Below are positions 1 to 11,484 of a stretch of DNA of 64,000 nucleotides, one piece after another. Positions within the stretch are counted from its first letter, which is position 1, and the number at the start of each line of letters is the position of its first letter. The notes under the pieces are model-generated. The model worked only from the letters and a program-made list of their open reading frames with translations. It was not told where the DNA came from and made no database searches. The stretch spans positions 62,001-126,000 of the forward strand of contig NZ_FYBQ01000007.1 in the NCBI RefSeq assembly GCF_900186125.1. The letters are read 5' to 3'. The DNA comes from Listeria goaensis (GTDB lineage: Bacteria; Bacillota; Bacilli; Lactobacillales; Listeriaceae). A program made the translations under genes and the position numbers.

Positions 1-348
1 AGAACCTAAGCCAAATTTAACACCATCATCATTCACAAGTTCCGTTTCAATTGTAATTTTAATCGGTGAAAGAGCGATTTTACGGATTTTCAAATAAGCC
101 GTCGCCGTATTAATTGCCAGTGCTGTAAAAGCAAAATGGTCACCCTCCGCTTTGAGTTCCCCGCCTAGAGGCCACGAAACCGCATCATTGTAATGTGGAA
201 TAATCAGCTGGTTTTTTGCAGCATCTTCAATCGTCAGCGTAATATATTTATCAACAGCCGTTAAAACCGCCGTGTGACCTGATTCCACAACCGCATATTC
301 ACCCGCAATATAAAGTTTTCCTGGAACTTTCACTTGAATTTTAGTCAA
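1..348 (-). CDS. mvaK2: phosphomevalonate kinase, N-terminal part (runs off the window)
   Basis: The last kinase before mevalonate diphosphate decarboxylase in the mevalonate route to isopentenyl diphosphate; it phosphorylates mevalonate 5-phosphate. About 116 residues are visible. The start is a TTG at 346-348 behind AGGTGA, giving MTKIQVKVPGKLYIAGEY, the GHMP-kinase N-terminal strand with its PGKLxxxGEY motif. The start overlaps the mvaD stop codon, so the gene is translationally coupled as third gene of the mvk-mvaD-pmk operon. The C-terminal part lies beyond base 1. The identification rests on the GHMP motif plus operon position and is firm. Confidence 0.9.
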   Translation of the reverse strand, partial: MTKIQVKVPGKLYIAGEYAVVESGHTAVLTAVDKYITLTIEDAAKNQLIIPHYNDAVSWPLGGELKAEGDHFAFTALAINTATAYLKIRKIALSPIKITIETELVNDDGVKFGLGS

Positions 349-1309
349 CTCGAATCACCTTTGCTCCCTCTCCAGCGTGACAAATATGAGCGTCTTTAAC
401 AAATTTTCGCATACGCTCTGCTACTAAATTTTCATTTTCTCGCAAACAAATTACCTTTACATTGGGCCCAGCATCCATCGTAAAATAAGCGGGTATGCCT
501 TCTGCACGAAGTTTTCGAACTTCCTCCATGACAGAAATTGAAACAGAGCTGAAATATGTGAAAGGTGGCTTTGCGCCTAAAGTTGTCGCATGCATCTTCA
601 TTGCATTATGTTCGAGAATTTCGCCAACTTCTACAAAATTTTCGGATAAAAACGCGTTTTTAATGTTGCGTAAATCTTCTTCCGCCGTCTGAATCCATTC
701 ACCAAAAAATGGCGAGGTCAAAACGGTGGACTTCATTCCATCGCGGCTTGAAATAGCTTTCTCTTCGTCAGATACAACCGCCACCACAACGGCAATTTTT
801 TCCGTTAAATTGCTATGAAATGGGACTGCGAACGAGTCGCGGCCGTCTGAACGTGTGCCTTTTTGCCAAATCGCAAGGCCGCCAAATAATGAGCGGGTCG
901 CTGAACCCGAACCGCGCCTAGCGAGCCGAGATAAATTTGCCATGTCATCCTTTCGACCAAGCGCTGCTGAACTCGCTACTGCGAGAGCGGCAAATGCAGA
1001 TGCGGATGAGGCGAGTCCGGCGGCGGTTGGAACGTGATTAACCGAATCAATTTTTGCAAAGTAAGGCACATCAAATTCAGCACGGAGCACATTTAAAAAT
1101 TGCGCCACTTTCGCGTCTTGTTTCACTTGGCCGTTTAAGCTAAACGAATCGTTTTTTGCGTCCTCTAGCCATTCCACAGTCGTCTCGGTATAAAATTTAT
1201 CCAAAGTAATCGATAAGCTACTATTCGCGGGTAAAATCAGTTTTTCATCGCGTTTGCCCCAATATTTAATGAGCGCTATATTCGTGTGAGCTATCGCTGT
1301 TGCTTTCAT
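341..1309 (-). CDS. mvaD: diphosphomevalonate decarboxylase
   Basis: ATP-dependent decarboxylation of mevalonate 5-diphosphate to isopentenyl diphosphate, a cytosolic step that feeds undecaprenyl and quinone synthesis. The 322-residue protein starts MKATAIAHTNIALIKYWGKR, the decarboxylase signature, and carries the GHMP loop PTAAGLASSASAFAALA at about 94-110. I chose the ATG at 1309 with GGAG upstream; a longer reading from 1357 adds 16 residues that do not belong to the family. The gene begins inside the 3' end of mvk (44-nt overlap) and runs into pmk, so the three kinases form one operon. Length and motifs are normal. Confidence 0.95.
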   Translation of the reverse strand: MKATAIAHTNIALIKYWGKRDEKLILPANSSLSITLDKFYTETTVEWLEDAKNDSFSLNGQVKQDAKVAQFLNVLRAEFDVPYFAKIDSVNHVPTAAGLASSASAFAALAVASSAALGRKDDMANLSRLARRGSGSATRSLFGGLAIWQKGTRSDGRDSFAVPFHSNLTEKIAVVVAVVSDEEKAISSRDGMKSTVLTSPFFGEWIQTAEEDLRNIKNAFLSENFVEVGEILEHNAMKMHATTLGAKPPFTYFSSVSISVMEEVRKLRAEGIPAYFTMDAGPNVKVICLRENENLVAERMRKFVKDAHICHAGEGAKVIRVD

Positions 1310-2234
1310 GATTACCTTCTCCAATCGTAAAAATCCATTCTTGTGCTGCGCCTGCATTTTTCAGAGCTTGCGCGACTTTTTCCGCCTGTTTTGCGCCCGC
1401 AACTAAAGAAATCATGCAACCGCCTCGGCCTCCGCCAGTTAACTTCGCACCTAAAGCTCCGTTTTGTAAAGCGACACGGATTAATTTTTCCAGACTCGAA
1501 TCACTCACTGTCAGCTGTTCTAGAAGGTTTTGCGCCTTGTTCATCTCCGCCCCAATGATTTTCAAATCGGGATTATTTTCAAGTTGTCCTCTTATTTCCC
1601 GGGAAATATTTCCAAGTTCGGCAATAAATGGCCGATATTTTTTTGGATTTTCTTGCAATAAGCGTCCGACATCACTTACGGCAGAGCGCGTTTCACTAGG
1701 AATACCAGTATCTGCCACCACTAAATAGATTTTCTTTTCAAAATGAAGTGGCTCGAGCGTCTTGTTTTTTTCAAACCAAATCGGTTTGCCCGTTACAACT
1801 GTGACCGCGTCCACGCCACTTGGATTCCCGTGGGCGATTTTTTCTGATTGATTGACAAGTTCGAGCAATTCGCTGTCGGAAATTGTTTGCTCAAAGTAGG
1901 CGTACAGTGCGCGAGCGATGCTAGTCGATACGGCCGCGCTTGAGCCGAGTCCTCGGCCGATTGGTACTTCACTTAAAACGCGAATTAAAACAGGGGCCTG
2001 ACCTAGTTTGTCCAAAATCGCGACAACCATTTGTTTAATTCCCTCAAGAAAATCGGGCATATTTTTTAAATCACCTGTGTAAAAAGCAGATGAAAATTTC
2101 GTTTCTTTTTCAGTTTTTATTACTTCGGTTTGAATGACAGCTTGCGCGAAGGGGATTGAAATTGCTGGTTCCCCGTAAACGACAGCATGTTCACCACATA
2201 AAATTAATTTTGCTGTAGCACTTCCAGTCGCCAA
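1266..2234 (-). CDS. mvaK1: mevalonate kinase
   Basis: First ATP-dependent step of the lower mevalonate pathway, mevalonate to mevalonate 5-phosphate. The 322-residue GHMP kinase shows the N-terminal GEHAVVYG at 14-21, the ATP-binding loop PIGRGLGSSAAVS at about 91-103 and the C-terminal KLTGGGRGGC motif. The start is TTG at 2232-2234 with GGAG six bases upstream; an ATG slightly upstream is out of frame. The last 14 codons overlap mvaD in another frame. A Noc-binding palindrome (1594-1607) is embedded in the coding sequence without disturbing the reading frame. Confidence 0.94.
   Translation of the reverse strand: MATGSATAKLILCGEHAVVYGEPAISIPFAQAVIQTEVIKTEKETKFSSAFYTGDLKNMPDFLEGIKQMVVAILDKLGQAPVLIRVLSEVPIGRGLGSSAAVSTSIARALYAYFEQTISDSELLELVNQSEKIAHGNPSGVDAVTVVTGKPIWFEKNKTLEPLHFEKKIYLVVADTGIPSETRSAVSDVGRLLQENPKKYRPFIAELGNISREIRGQLENNPDLKIIGAEMNKAQNLLEQLTVSDSSLEKLIRVALQNGALGAKLTGGGRGGCMISLVAGAKQAEKVAQALKNAGAAQEWIFTIGEGNHESNSDSSHEYSAH
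1594..1607. promoter_or_regulatory. Noc-binding site (NBS) inside mvk
   Basis: Perfect palindrome ATTTCCCGGGAAAT, the consensus bound by the nucleoid-occlusion protein Noc of Bacillus. A noc gene lies at 54797-55651. This is one of three perfect copies in the window; the others are at 6566 and 49099. Binding is inferred from the motif. Confidence 0.75.
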
Positions 2235-2255
2235 TCGGCTCCATTCCTTCCTACA

Positions 2256-3608
2256 TTAAAATAACGTTGTAACAATCCATGGCGCTGCGTAAAGCGTCAT
2301 AAAGAGCACACCAAAATTAATACCAAGTCGGCTTAAAGCTCCTGATACAATTGCTACAAGTAAAACTCCCGCCATATTAATAAAACCGCCGTCCATGTAA
2401 CTTAACATCATCACGAGTGCAATGAAAAGTCCCAAAATGGCTTCATGAGGAATGTATTTAAATACAAAACGGCAAATTTGTTGGGAATACTTCATGATAA
2501 CATAATATGTTAGTCCAAGTCCTACTACAGAACCGATAATCGTTGCAACCGTAAATTCCGACATCGATAAAATGTGATACATGTTATGATCGAGCGTAAA
2601 GACGGGCGGCGCATTAAACAACGGATTGGCCGGCCCAATTGCAACGGGGGAAAGCGGCACACCGAGCGCAATTAATGGAATTAAAAGACCTGCTAAATAA
2701 GTGGAATGCGCCAAACCTTCCATGCTTGCTAACGCAATTTTAGCTTTTTTAATCGGGTCTTTTACACGGCTTACAACACCTTCTCCGAATAAAACGGTCA
2801 TCCCGACAGGACTCATGAAAAACGTAAAGCACCCAGCGAGCGAAGTCCCAATTGTTGCCCATGATTCTTGCTTTGTTAGAACTTTAAATGGGTTAGGAAA
2901 ACCTTTTTGCCTCCCGACATTTGCAATCGTAATTTCCCGTTTTGCGTGCTTTGGAAGGGCATCGCGATATTCTTTATTGAGCAGTGAAATGATACTGAAA
3001 ATCATTGGGCCAATGGTAATTCCAAGGAAAAAGGAAATGGTAACGGTTTTTCCTTCTGGAATGGCGCCAATTCCCCAGTACAAATAACGTAGGCCTTCAA
3101 TTAGCAAACCGAAGGGTAAGATAGCCAAAATCGAGAGTATTTTATTTTTACTCATAAGCGCTAAGAAAATTGCCCCGACAAAAAAGACGGGCGCGGCATA
3201 TTTGGTAATAACTTCGGACAGTGGGGCGAGTAGTGTGGCTAGCCCTAAACTAACAGGAACAGCGATAATCGTCCCGATGGCCGCGCCTGAAGCCATTTTT
3301 CGAATCCCCACAACCGATTGTCCTGCTTTTTTAAGTGTCAGTCCATATGGAACCATCGGCGAAGCCATGACCCCGCCTGGTGTCCCTGCAACGGCGACAG
3401 GAACCGCATCAGTCAAATTGAGTGTTACGACTGCCGAAACAAAAAAAGCGAGCACAACCATCGGCGAAACGCCTAAAAGGACGAGCGCAAGCGTAACAGG
3501 CGCCAGAACGGCTGTTTCATCAGTTCCAGGCGCAATGCCGATAATCGTGTAAATACCAGCCGCCAAAACAGACGCTAAAATCATTTCGATGACAAGTTGG
3601 ACGGTCAT
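2256..3608 (-). CDS. TctA-like tripartite tricarboxylate transporter large permease
   Basis: A 450-residue, very hydrophobic integral membrane protein with many predicted membrane segments. Near residue 75 it has GTPGGVMASPM, and further on KKAGQSVVG; these resemble the conserved loops of the TctA large permease of tripartite tricarboxylate transporters, also seen in sodium-coupled citrate/tartrate uptake systems. Length is close to, though slightly below, the usual 480-500. It overlaps the upstream small membrane protein by 4 nt (ATGA), so the two are co-translated. No periplasmic-type binding protein (TctC) is nearby, so the substrate cannot be inferred. The pair sits between the mevalonate operon and gyrA. 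Confidence 0.7.
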   Translation of the reverse strand: MTVQLVIEMILASVLAAGIYTIIGIAPGTDETAVLAPVTLALVLLGVSPMVVLAFFVSAVVTLNLTDAVPVAVAGTPGGVMASPMVPYGLTLKKAGQSVVGIRKMASGAAIGTIIAVPVSLGLATLLAPLSEVITKYAAPVFFVGAIFLALMSKNKILSILAILPFGLLIEGLRYLYWGIGAIPEGKTVTISFFLGITIGPMIFSIISLLNKEYRDALPKHAKREITIANVGRQKGFPNPFKVLTKQESWATIGTSLAGCFTFFMSPVGMTVLFGEGVVSRVKDPIKKAKIALASMEGLAHSTYLAGLLIPLIALGVPLSPVAIGPANPLFNAPPVFTLDHNMYHILSMSEFTVATIIGSVVGLGLTYYVIMKYSQQICRFVFKYIPHEAILGLFIALVMMLSYMDGGFINMAGVLLVAIVSGALSRLGINFGVLFMTLYAAPWIVTTLF

Positions 3609-3859
3609 TTTTCAACATCCTCCGTTTCATCAATTTCTTTTAGCGTACGCTTCGGTTTAATAATAAAACTCGAAATAATAAAACCTACAATCGCTCCACC
3701 TAGGCCGAAAAATAGGGGTAACGGTGCTTCATTAGGCGCGATAAAATAACCGCCCATTGTGAAAACAACACAAATGAATGTCGCTAAAACTAAATCTTTT
3801 ATATGAACAAGATCCGCCCAAATTTCAATATTTTGAGCATCATCTTTCTTTTTTGGCAT
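3605..3859 (-). CDS. small two-helix membrane protein, probable partner of the TctA-like permease
   Basis: An 84-residue protein from the ATG at 3859 (AGGA upstream); an in-frame start 12 codons earlier lacks a better ribosome site. A charged N-terminus (MPKKKDDAQN) is followed by two hydrophobic segments around residues 22-42 and 45-65 and a charged tail. It occupies the place of TctB, the small membrane subunit of tripartite tricarboxylate transporters, but is about half the usual length and has two rather than four helices. The 4-nt overlap with the permease supports a joint complex. I recognise no sequence family beyond this positional argument. Confidence 0.6.
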   Translation of the reverse strand: MPKKKDDAQNIEIWADLVHIKDLVLATFICVVFTMGGYFIAPNEAPLPLFFGLGGAIVGFIISSFIIKPKRTLKEIDETEDVEK

Positions 3860-3950
3860 ACTTTTTTCCTGCTTTCCAAATGAATTATAAATCAAACCAC
3901 TATCTGAATATCATAATCATTTATTAATTTTTTTTCAATATCCGCACAGA

Positions 3951-3985
3951 AAAAGTTCCAAGTAAGTTGAACTCACTTGGAACTT
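3951..3985 (-). terminator. intrinsic terminator after gyrA
   Basis: On the minus strand, AAGTTCCAAGT and ACTTGGAACTT form an 11-bp stem with an 11-nt loop followed by a short T run, immediately downstream of the gyrA stop codon. Confidence 0.8.
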
Positions 3986-3994
3986 ACTGACTTT

Positions 3995-6520
3995 TTACAA
4001 GTCTTCGCTTGGACCGTCTTCAAAGCTCTCATCTGGAACTTCTGTTTTTAACACTTGTGGATCCTCTTCTTCTAAATCTTCTTCCGTTTCATCTTCTTTT
4101 GGAACTTTCGCTACTGTGGCTACTTTTTCGTCTTCATCTAAACGAATTAGTTTAACGCCCATAGCGCTCCGTCCTGTTTGAGAAACGGTATCAACTTCAA
4201 AACGAATCAATACGCCGCTTACGGTCATAAGCATAATATCTTCTTCGCCAGTTACAGTTTTCATTGCCACTAACCGACCATTTTTCTCTGTAATAGAAAC
4301 GGTTTTGACACCCATACCACCGCGATTACGTAGTGGATATTGCTCAGCTGCGGTTTGTTTCCCGTAACCATTTTCTGTTACAACAAGCACTTTTTCATCG
4401 TCTTCCAAAATTTCCATTCCAATAACTTCATCACCGGAACGAAGACGAATACCACGAACTCCGGCAGCCGTACGTCCCATTACACGAATATTATTTTCTG
4501 GGAAATAAATTGATTGACCATCTTTTGTTGCGATAATCATATTCTTTTGGCCATCTGTCATTTGAACAGAAATAAGTTCATCATTTTCACGAAGTTCAAC
4601 AGCGCGAAGACCACTTTGACGAATTTTAGCAAATTGCGAAAGGGTCGTCCGTTTAACTACACCGTGTTTAGTCGTAAAGAATAGATAGCTATCATCTGTA
4701 AACTCGCTTAAATTAATAACCGCATTCACTTGCTCTTGGCTTTCAATTCCAAGTAAGTTAATGATTGGAATCCCTTTTGCCGTACGACCATATTCTGGAA
4801 TTTCATAACCTTTCGCACGGTAAACTTTTCCTGTATTTGTAAAGAAAAGTAGCGTATCATGTGTGCTCGTCGCCACAAGATGTTCTACAAAATCATCTTC
4901 ATGCGTAGACATACCTTGGACACCGCGCCCACCGCGCCGCTGACTGCGATACGTAGAAAGTGGCAAACGCTTGATATAGCCGCGTTTTGTTAAGGTCACA
5001 GCAACTTCTTCTTCTGGGATTAAATCCTCGTCTTCAATGCTGACAAGGTCACCTGTTAAGATTTCTGTGCGGCGTTTATCAGCATATTTCAATTTAATCT
5101 CTTCTAATTCTTCGCGAATAATTTCTAAAATACGTTCTTCATCAGCTAAAATCGCTTTTAATTCATTGATAAGTGCGATTAGATTTTGATATTCTTCTTC
5201 AATTTTTTCGCGTTCTAAACCAGTCAGGCGTTGCAAACGCATGTCTAAAATGGCTTGCGCTTGTTTATCAGAAAGACTAAATTGCGTCATTAAACCTTCT
5301 TTTGCCGCTTCAGTCGTTTTAGAACTACGAATGAGTTGAATAACTGCATCAATATTATCTAGCGCAATACGTAAACCTTCTAAAATGTGGGCGCGAGCTT
5401 CCGCTTTACGGAGTTCAAATTCCGTACGACGGCGAATAACGACCTTTTGATGTTCTAAATAGTAATACAAAATTTCTTTTAAATTTAAAACTTTAGGGTG
5501 GTTATCTACGAGCGCTAACATGTTAATGCCGAATGTTGTTTGTAAAGCTGTCATCTTATACAGATTATTAACGATAACACTTGCGCTAATATCGCGACGA
5601 ACTTCAATAACAATTCGCATACCAGAACGGTCGGACTCGTCATTTAAATCTGTAATTCCGTCAATTTTCTTTTCACGCGCTAATTCCGCAATACGCTCAA
5701 TCAAGCGGGCTTTATTCACTTGATACGGAAGTTCAGTAATAACAATTGTTTCTTTCCCGTTATTTTTCGTTTCAATATCTACGCGGGCACGAACGGTGAT
5801 AGAACCGCGACCAGTTTCATAAGCGCGGCGAATACCACTGCGTCCCATAATCATACCAGCAGTAGGGAAGTCTGGTCCTGGAATATGTTCCATTAAATCA
5901 CGAATTGTAATTTCTGGATCATGACTAAGCGCTAATACGCCGTCAATTACTTCACCAAGATGATGAGTCGGAATATTTGTTGCCATTCCAACCGCAATAC
6001 CTGAGGAACCATTCACTAATAAGTTTGGGAAACGCGCAGGTAAAATGACTGGTTCTTTTTCAGAGCCATCATAATTATCGACGTAATCAATTGTGTCTTT
6101 ATTAATATCTCTTAAAAGTTCCATTGAAATTTTGGACATACGTGCTTCTGTATAACGCATTGCCGCAGCCATATCACCATCGACAGATCCAAAGTTCCCG
6201 TGACCGTCTACAAGCATGTTACGATAGCTAAAATCTTGTGCCATACGAACCATTGTAAAATACACAGCTGTATCACCATGCGGGTGATACTTACCAATTA
6301 CTTCACCGACGATACGTGCCGATTTTTTATACGCTTTATCAGAAGTCATTCCTAAATCGTTCATCGCATATAAAATACGACGATGAACGGGTTTTAACCC
6401 GTCTCGAACATCAGGAAGTGCACGTGCCACGATAACACTCATCGCATAGTCGAGAAACGATGTTCGCATTTCTTTATTTAGATTCACTTCAGTTATTCTT
6501 TGATTCGGTGTTTCTGCCAT
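3995..6520 (-). CDS. gyrA: DNA gyrase subunit A
   Basis: Breakage-reunion subunit of gyrase, forming the A2B2 complex that introduces negative supercoils. At 841 residues it has full family length: a winged-helix catalytic domain with the active tyrosine in [10 protein letters not shown] (Tyr123), a coiled-coil tower, and a C-terminal beta-pinwheel containing the GyrA box QRRGGRG, then an acidic tail rich in Glu and Asp. The quinolone-determining loop reads [15 protein letters not shown], with Thr84 and Phe88 at the positions of E. coli Ser83 and Asp87. It follows gyrB by 62 nt with a Noc site in the gap, and ends at a terminator, so gyrB-gyrA is probably one unit. Confidence 0.97.
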   Translation of the reverse strand: MAETPNQRITEVNLNKEMRTSFLDYAMSVIVARALPDVRDGLKPVHRRILYAMNDLGMTSDKAYKKSARIVGEVIGKYHPHGDTAVYFTMVRMAQDFSYRNMLVDGHGNFGSVDGDMAAAMRYTEARMSKISMELLRDINKDTIDYVDNYDGSEKEPVILPARFPNLLVNGSSGIAVGMATNIPTHHLGEVIDGVLALSHDPEITIRDLMEHIPGPDFPTAGMIMGRSGIRRAYETGRGSITVRARVDIETKNNGKETIVITELPYQVNKARLIERIAELAREKKIDGITDLNDESDRSGMRIVIEVRRDISASVIVNNLYKMTALQTTFGINMLALVDNHPKVLNLKEILYYYLEHQKVVIRRRTEFELRKAEARAHILEGLRIALDNIDAVIQLIRSSKTTEAAKEGLMTQFSLSDKQAQAILDMRLQRLTGLEREKIEEEYQNLIALINELKAILADEERILEIIREELEEIKLKYADKRRTEILTGDLVSIEDEDLIPEEEVAVTLTKRGYIKRLPLSTYRSQRRGGRGVQGMSTHEDDFVEHLVATSTHDTLLFFTNTGKVYRAKGYEIPEYGRTAKGIPIINLLGIESQEQVNAVINLSEFTDDSYLFFTTKHGVVKRTTLSQFAKIRQSGLRAVELRENDELISVQMTDGQKNMIIATKDGQSIYFPENNIRVMGRTAAGVRGIRLRSGDEVIGMEILEDDEKVLVVTENGYGKQTAAEQYPLRNRGGMGVKTVSITEKNGRLVAMKTVTGEEDIMLMTVSGVLIRFEVDTVSQTGRSAMGVKLIRLDEDEKVATVAKVPKEDETEEDLEEEDPQVLKTEVPDESFEDGPSEDL

Positions 6521-6565
6521 TTTAAGCGAAACCTCCCTTTCCGTTTGTCAAGCTTATTCAAAATT

Positions 6566-6579
6566 ATTTCCCGGGAAAT
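6566..6579. promoter_or_regulatory. Noc-binding site between gyrB and gyrA
   Basis: Perfect ATTTCCCGGGAAAT in the 62-bp gyrB-gyrA gap, extended to a 20-bp palindrome (AAATTATTTCCCGGG and its complement, nearly complete). This matches the Bacillus Noc consensus. It could also form a weak hairpin in the transcript, but the exact match to two other sites in the window favours protein binding. Confidence 0.78.
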
Positions 6580-6582
6580 AAT

Positions 6583-8520
<1,938 letters not shown>

Positions 8521-8570
8521 TTAAGTTCCACCGCACTTTCTTTATTTCTAAAATTATATCAACCTAGTAA

Positions 8571-9677
8571 TCAGGATTTTTTAATGTGGCCATTTTCAAC
8601 CATATACGTTGTAGCTTTCGTAAGTGTTTCATGATTAATTCCGCTGACACTCGTTGTCGTAACAAAAGTTTGAACTTTGCCCGCAATCGCATTTAATAAG
8701 TGAGATTGCCTAAAATCATCAAGTTCACTTAAAACATCATCCAACAGGAGTAAAGGGTATTCGTTTGTTTCTTCATGAATCAAATCAATTTCAGCGAGTT
8801 TAATAGATAGCGCCGTTGTTCTTTGCTGCCCTTGAGAGCCAAAAACCTGAACATTTTGCCCATTAACATAAAATAGAGAATCATCCCGATGTGGTCCAAT
8901 AAGCGTTACACCTCGGTCGATTTCTCTCTGCCGAATCGTCTTCATTTTTTCGAGTAAAGCTGAGATGGAATCTCCTTCTTCAACTAGCGATACTGAAGGT
9001 TCATAACTAATTTTAAGCGTTTCAAGCCCCCGTGAAATATCATGATGAATGGGTGCCGCATAACTTTCGAGTTTTCGAATAAATGCATCACGCCGTTCAG
9101 TTAGGCGAACGGCCACTTCCGCAAATTGCTCTGTTAAAATATCCAACATGACCGCATCGTATTTTTTCTTCATTTGGGCGAGCTTTAAAAATTGATTGCG
9201 TTGCTGTAAAATCCGCTGATACACACTTAAATCGTGCAAATAAACGGGTTGCATCTGACCAATTTCCATATTTAAAAATCGACGTCTAACGCCTGGTGCA
9301 CCTTTTACAAGTGATAAATCTTCTGGTGCAAACATGACCACGTTTAGGTTTCCTACATATTGGCTCAATTTTTTTTGTTCCAAATGATTAACCTTTGCTT
9401 TTTTACCTTTTTGGGAAATAGTGAGTTCGAGAGGGACGCTTTGACCGTGCTTCATGATGCGACCTTCAACTTTTGCTGCGTCAGAATCCCATTTAATAAA
9501 ATCTTTATCGTTCGTTGTTCGATGTGATTTTGCTAACGCTAGAATTAAAATCGCTTCAAGCAAATTCGTTTTTCCTTGCGCATTTTCGCCAAGAAAAACA
9601 TTAACAGATGGATCAAATTCGAGCATTAACTCTTCATAATTTCGAAAATTTCGTAAGACTATATTTTCTAAATGCAT
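8571..9677 (-). CDS. recF: recombination mediator RecF
   Basis: SMC-like ATPase that, with RecO and RecR, loads RecA at single-strand gaps. The 368-residue protein starts [17 protein letters not shown], has Walker [10 protein letters not shown] near residue 32, the ABC signature region [17 protein letters not shown] and the Walker [13 protein letters not shown]. It follows yaaA by 12 nt and precedes gyrB by 50 nt, so yaaA-recF-gyrB-gyrA may be co-transcribed. Nothing unusual is seen. Confidence 0.96.
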   Translation of the reverse strand: MHLENIVLRNFRNYEELMLEFDPSVNVFLGENAQGKTNLLEAILILALAKSHRTTNDKDFIKWDSDAAKVEGRIMKHGQSVPLELTISQKGKKAKVNHLEQKKLSQYVGNLNVVMFAPEDLSLVKGAPGVRRRFLNMEIGQMQPVYLHDLSVYQRILQQRNQFLKLAQMKKKYDAVMLDILTEQFAEVAVRLTERRDAFIRKLESYAAPIHHDISRGLETLKISYEPSVSLVEEGDSISALLEKMKTIRQREIDRGVTLIGPHRDDSLFYVNGQNVQVFGSQGQQRTTALSIKLAEIDLIHEETNEYPLLLLDDVLSELDDFRQSHLLNAIAGKVQTFVTTTSVSGINHETLTKATTYMVENGHIKKS

Positions 9678-9689
9678 CTTTCTACACCA

Positions 9690-9911
9690 TTACAGCGCCT
9701 GTTCAATTTTTACTTTTCCAGTTCCCGGAATAAGTACAACATCGCCATTTCTCAGCTTTCTCCCGCGTCTGTTATCCTGCTCACCATTGATATATATCGG
9801 ATGTTCGCTTAAAAAAGCTTTTGCCATACCGCCTGTACTTACAACATCAAGCATTTGTAGCAGTTGCCCGAGTGTCACAAATTCACGATCGATTGTTATT
9901 ACATTAGCCAA
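9690..9911 (-). CDS. yaaA: S4-domain RNA-binding protein YaaA
   Basis: A 73-residue S4-like protein (MANVITIDREFVTLGQLLQ) always placed next to recF in Firmicutes. The central stretch GMAKAFLSEHPIYINGEQDNRRG is the S4 RNA-binding element with its conserved glycine turn and Arg-rich RRGRKL. The family is linked to ribosome assembly, but its exact substrate is not settled. It is 12 nt upstream of recF and likely co-translated. A candidate hairpin and the MATE terminator lie upstream of it, so it probably has its own promoter near 9930-9960. Confidence 0.88.
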   Translation of the reverse strand: MANVITIDREFVTLGQLLQMLDVVSTGGMAKAFLSEHPIYINGEQDNRRGRKLRNGDVVLIPGTGKVKIEQAL

Positions 9912-9962
9912 ATTTTCACACCCAATCTTTTTTATCTCTACCTTTCTATTTTACTAAACTTT

Positions 9963-10012
9963 AGCCATAATTACAAAGTTTATTTTCATATAACTCAATT
10001 ATGGCTTTTTTT
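9963..10012 (+). terminator. plus-oriented hairpin with T run, no plus-strand gene attached
   Basis: AGCCATAATT and AATTATGGCT make a perfect 10-bp stem around a 24-nt loop, followed on the plus strand by seven Ts. All genes here are on the minus strand, so it would stop antisense transcription running towards the MATE gene and dnaN, or be a remnant of another arrangement. Confidence 0.5.
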
Positions 10013-10050
10013 ACTATTTCTAGTGGGGGGATATTATTTTCTTAAAAACT

Positions 10051-10080
10051 AAAAAAAACGCCTTTCTGTGACGTTTTTTA
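10051..10080 (-). terminator. terminator after the MATE exporter
   Basis: On the minus strand AAAAAACGTC and GGCGTTTTTT pair around ACAGAAA (one G-U pair), ending in a long T run just past the stop codon of the MATE gene. The A-rich left arm makes it usable in both directions. Confidence 0.65.
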
Positions 10081-10088
10081 AATTTTTC

Positions 10089-11432
10089 CTATTTTTTTCG
10101 AATAACAGCCTTTTTTTGCCAAGCACCTGACTTATAGCGCCAAAGTCCAAGCATTGTTGCCGTAACCCAAGCAACTGGAGTCGCCCACCATAATCCTTCA
10201 TAGCCCATAACTTTAGAAAGTGCAAAACCAATAATAAGCCGTGAAACAAGTTCAAAAATCCCCATCATTAGAGGCACAAGGGCATCGCCAGTACCACGAA
10301 GCGTTTCACGTACAACAAACAAAATCCCCACAACAACATAAAACAAAGACACAATAAGCAAATAACTCACACCAATCTCAATCACTTCTTTTTCTTTTCC
10401 GTCTACAAAAAGAAGTAAAAACTGTTTCGCGAAAAGCTGCACAATGAGTGTGATAACTAAACTTGTTATGGTGACAACTTTAATACCCGACCAAAAACCT
10501 TTCTTTACGCGGTCCAGTTTGCCAGCTCCAACATTTTGTGCGGCAAATGTGGAAGAGGCAGCGCCGAAAGCAATGCCTGGTTGGTAGGTGAGGGAATCAA
10601 TTCGGCTGGCAGCAGTATAGGCCGCAACAACAGTCGCTCCGAAACCATTGATTAAACTTTGAATGGCCATATTCCCGATGGAGATGAAAGCCCCTTGAAG
10701 CCCTGAAGGCAAACCTATACGAATCATTTCCTGCAAAAGAGGTTTATGTATTTTAAAACGATCTCGCTGAATGCGCATGTAAGGAACATGTTTATAAGCG
10801 TAGTAAATGCAAAGTATCGCGGCAATAACTTGTGATAAAACAGTCGCCCAAGCTGCGCCTTGCACACCATAATCCATCCAAACAACAAAAACAAAGTCGA
10901 GGAAGATGTTCATAAGTGACGAAAAAATAAGAAAGAGGAGTGGGGTAATTGAATTTCCAAGTGCACGTAAAATCGCCGAAACTCCGTTATATAAACTCAT
11001 TGGCAAGATGCCGATGAATAAGGTAGTTAGAAAAATATTAGCGTCATTCAATATATTTTCTGGCGTGCGCAGTAGAAGTAGTAATGGTTTCGCGAGTAGC
11101 ACCCCCACAATGGTGAAGAAAATTCCCGCAACAACGACTGCGATAGAAGCGGTTGCAATGACATCTTTCAATTTATTGTAATCTTGAAACCCAAAATATT
11201 GCGCCACAACAACAGCAATTCCACTCATTAAACCGATGATGAGGGAAATCATAAAAAAATTAATAGCGCCGGTTGCACCAACTGCTGCGAGGGCGTCGAC
11301 GCTAACAAATTTCCCTACAATTACCGCATCAATCATAATGTAGAGTTGCTGAACTAGATTGCCAAGTAGCATTGGCATGGCAAAATAAAAAATTAATTTT
11401 GTTGGATTTCCTTTAGTCATATCTTTCATCAA
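10089..11432 (-). CDS. MATE-family multidrug/cation efflux transporter
   Basis: A 447-residue inner-membrane antiporter of the MatE family, normal in length. The N-terminus has the family motif around MPMLLGNLVQQLYIMIDAVI and the protein is hydrophobic throughout, with about twelve helices arranged as two homologous halves (second half GLPSGLQGAFISIGNMAIQ). The family exports drugs and cationic metabolites driven by Na+ or H+; the substrate here is unknown. The start is either TTG at 11432 or the next ATG, three bases on, behind AGAGGTG. The gene sits just downstream of dnaN, as in Listeria, with terminators on both sides. Confidence 0.88.
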   Translation of the reverse strand: MMKDMTKGNPTKLIFYFAMPMLLGNLVQQLYIMIDAVIVGKFVSVDALAAVGATGAINFFMISLIIGLMSGIAVVVAQYFGFQDYNKLKDVIATASIAVVVAGIFFTIVGVLLAKPLLLLLRTPENILNDANIFLTTLFIGILPMSLYNGVSAILRALGNSITPLLFLIFSSLMNIFLDFVFVVWMDYGVQGAAWATVLSQVIAAILCIYYAYKHVPYMRIQRDRFKIHKPLLQEMIRIGLPSGLQGAFISIGNMAIQSLINGFGATVVAAYTAASRIDSLTYQPGIAFGAASSTFAAQNVGAGKLDRVKKGFWSGIKVVTITSLVITLIVQLFAKQFLLLFVDGKEKEVIEIGVSYLLIVSLFYVVVGILFVVRETLRGTGDALVPLMMGIFELVSRLIIGFALSKVMGYEGLWWATPVAWVTATMLGLWRYKSGAWQKKAVIRKK

Positions 11433-11454
11433 AACGTAAGCACCTCTTCAAAAA

Positions 11455-11482
11455 GAAAACCCACCAAATCAGGCGGGCTTTT
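11455..11482 (-). terminator. intrinsic terminator after dnaN
   Basis: On the minus strand AAGCCCGCC and GGTGGGTT form a GC-rich stem (one G-U pair) around TGATTT, followed by TTCTTTTT, 3-30 nt after the dnaN stop. Confidence 0.82.
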
Positions 11483-11484
11483 AA

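Noticed and set aside
1266-1357. Frameshift or fusion between mvk and mvaD
   Set aside because: Both genes have complete family motifs and a normal ribosome site for mvaD; the 44-nt overlap is ordinary operon compression.
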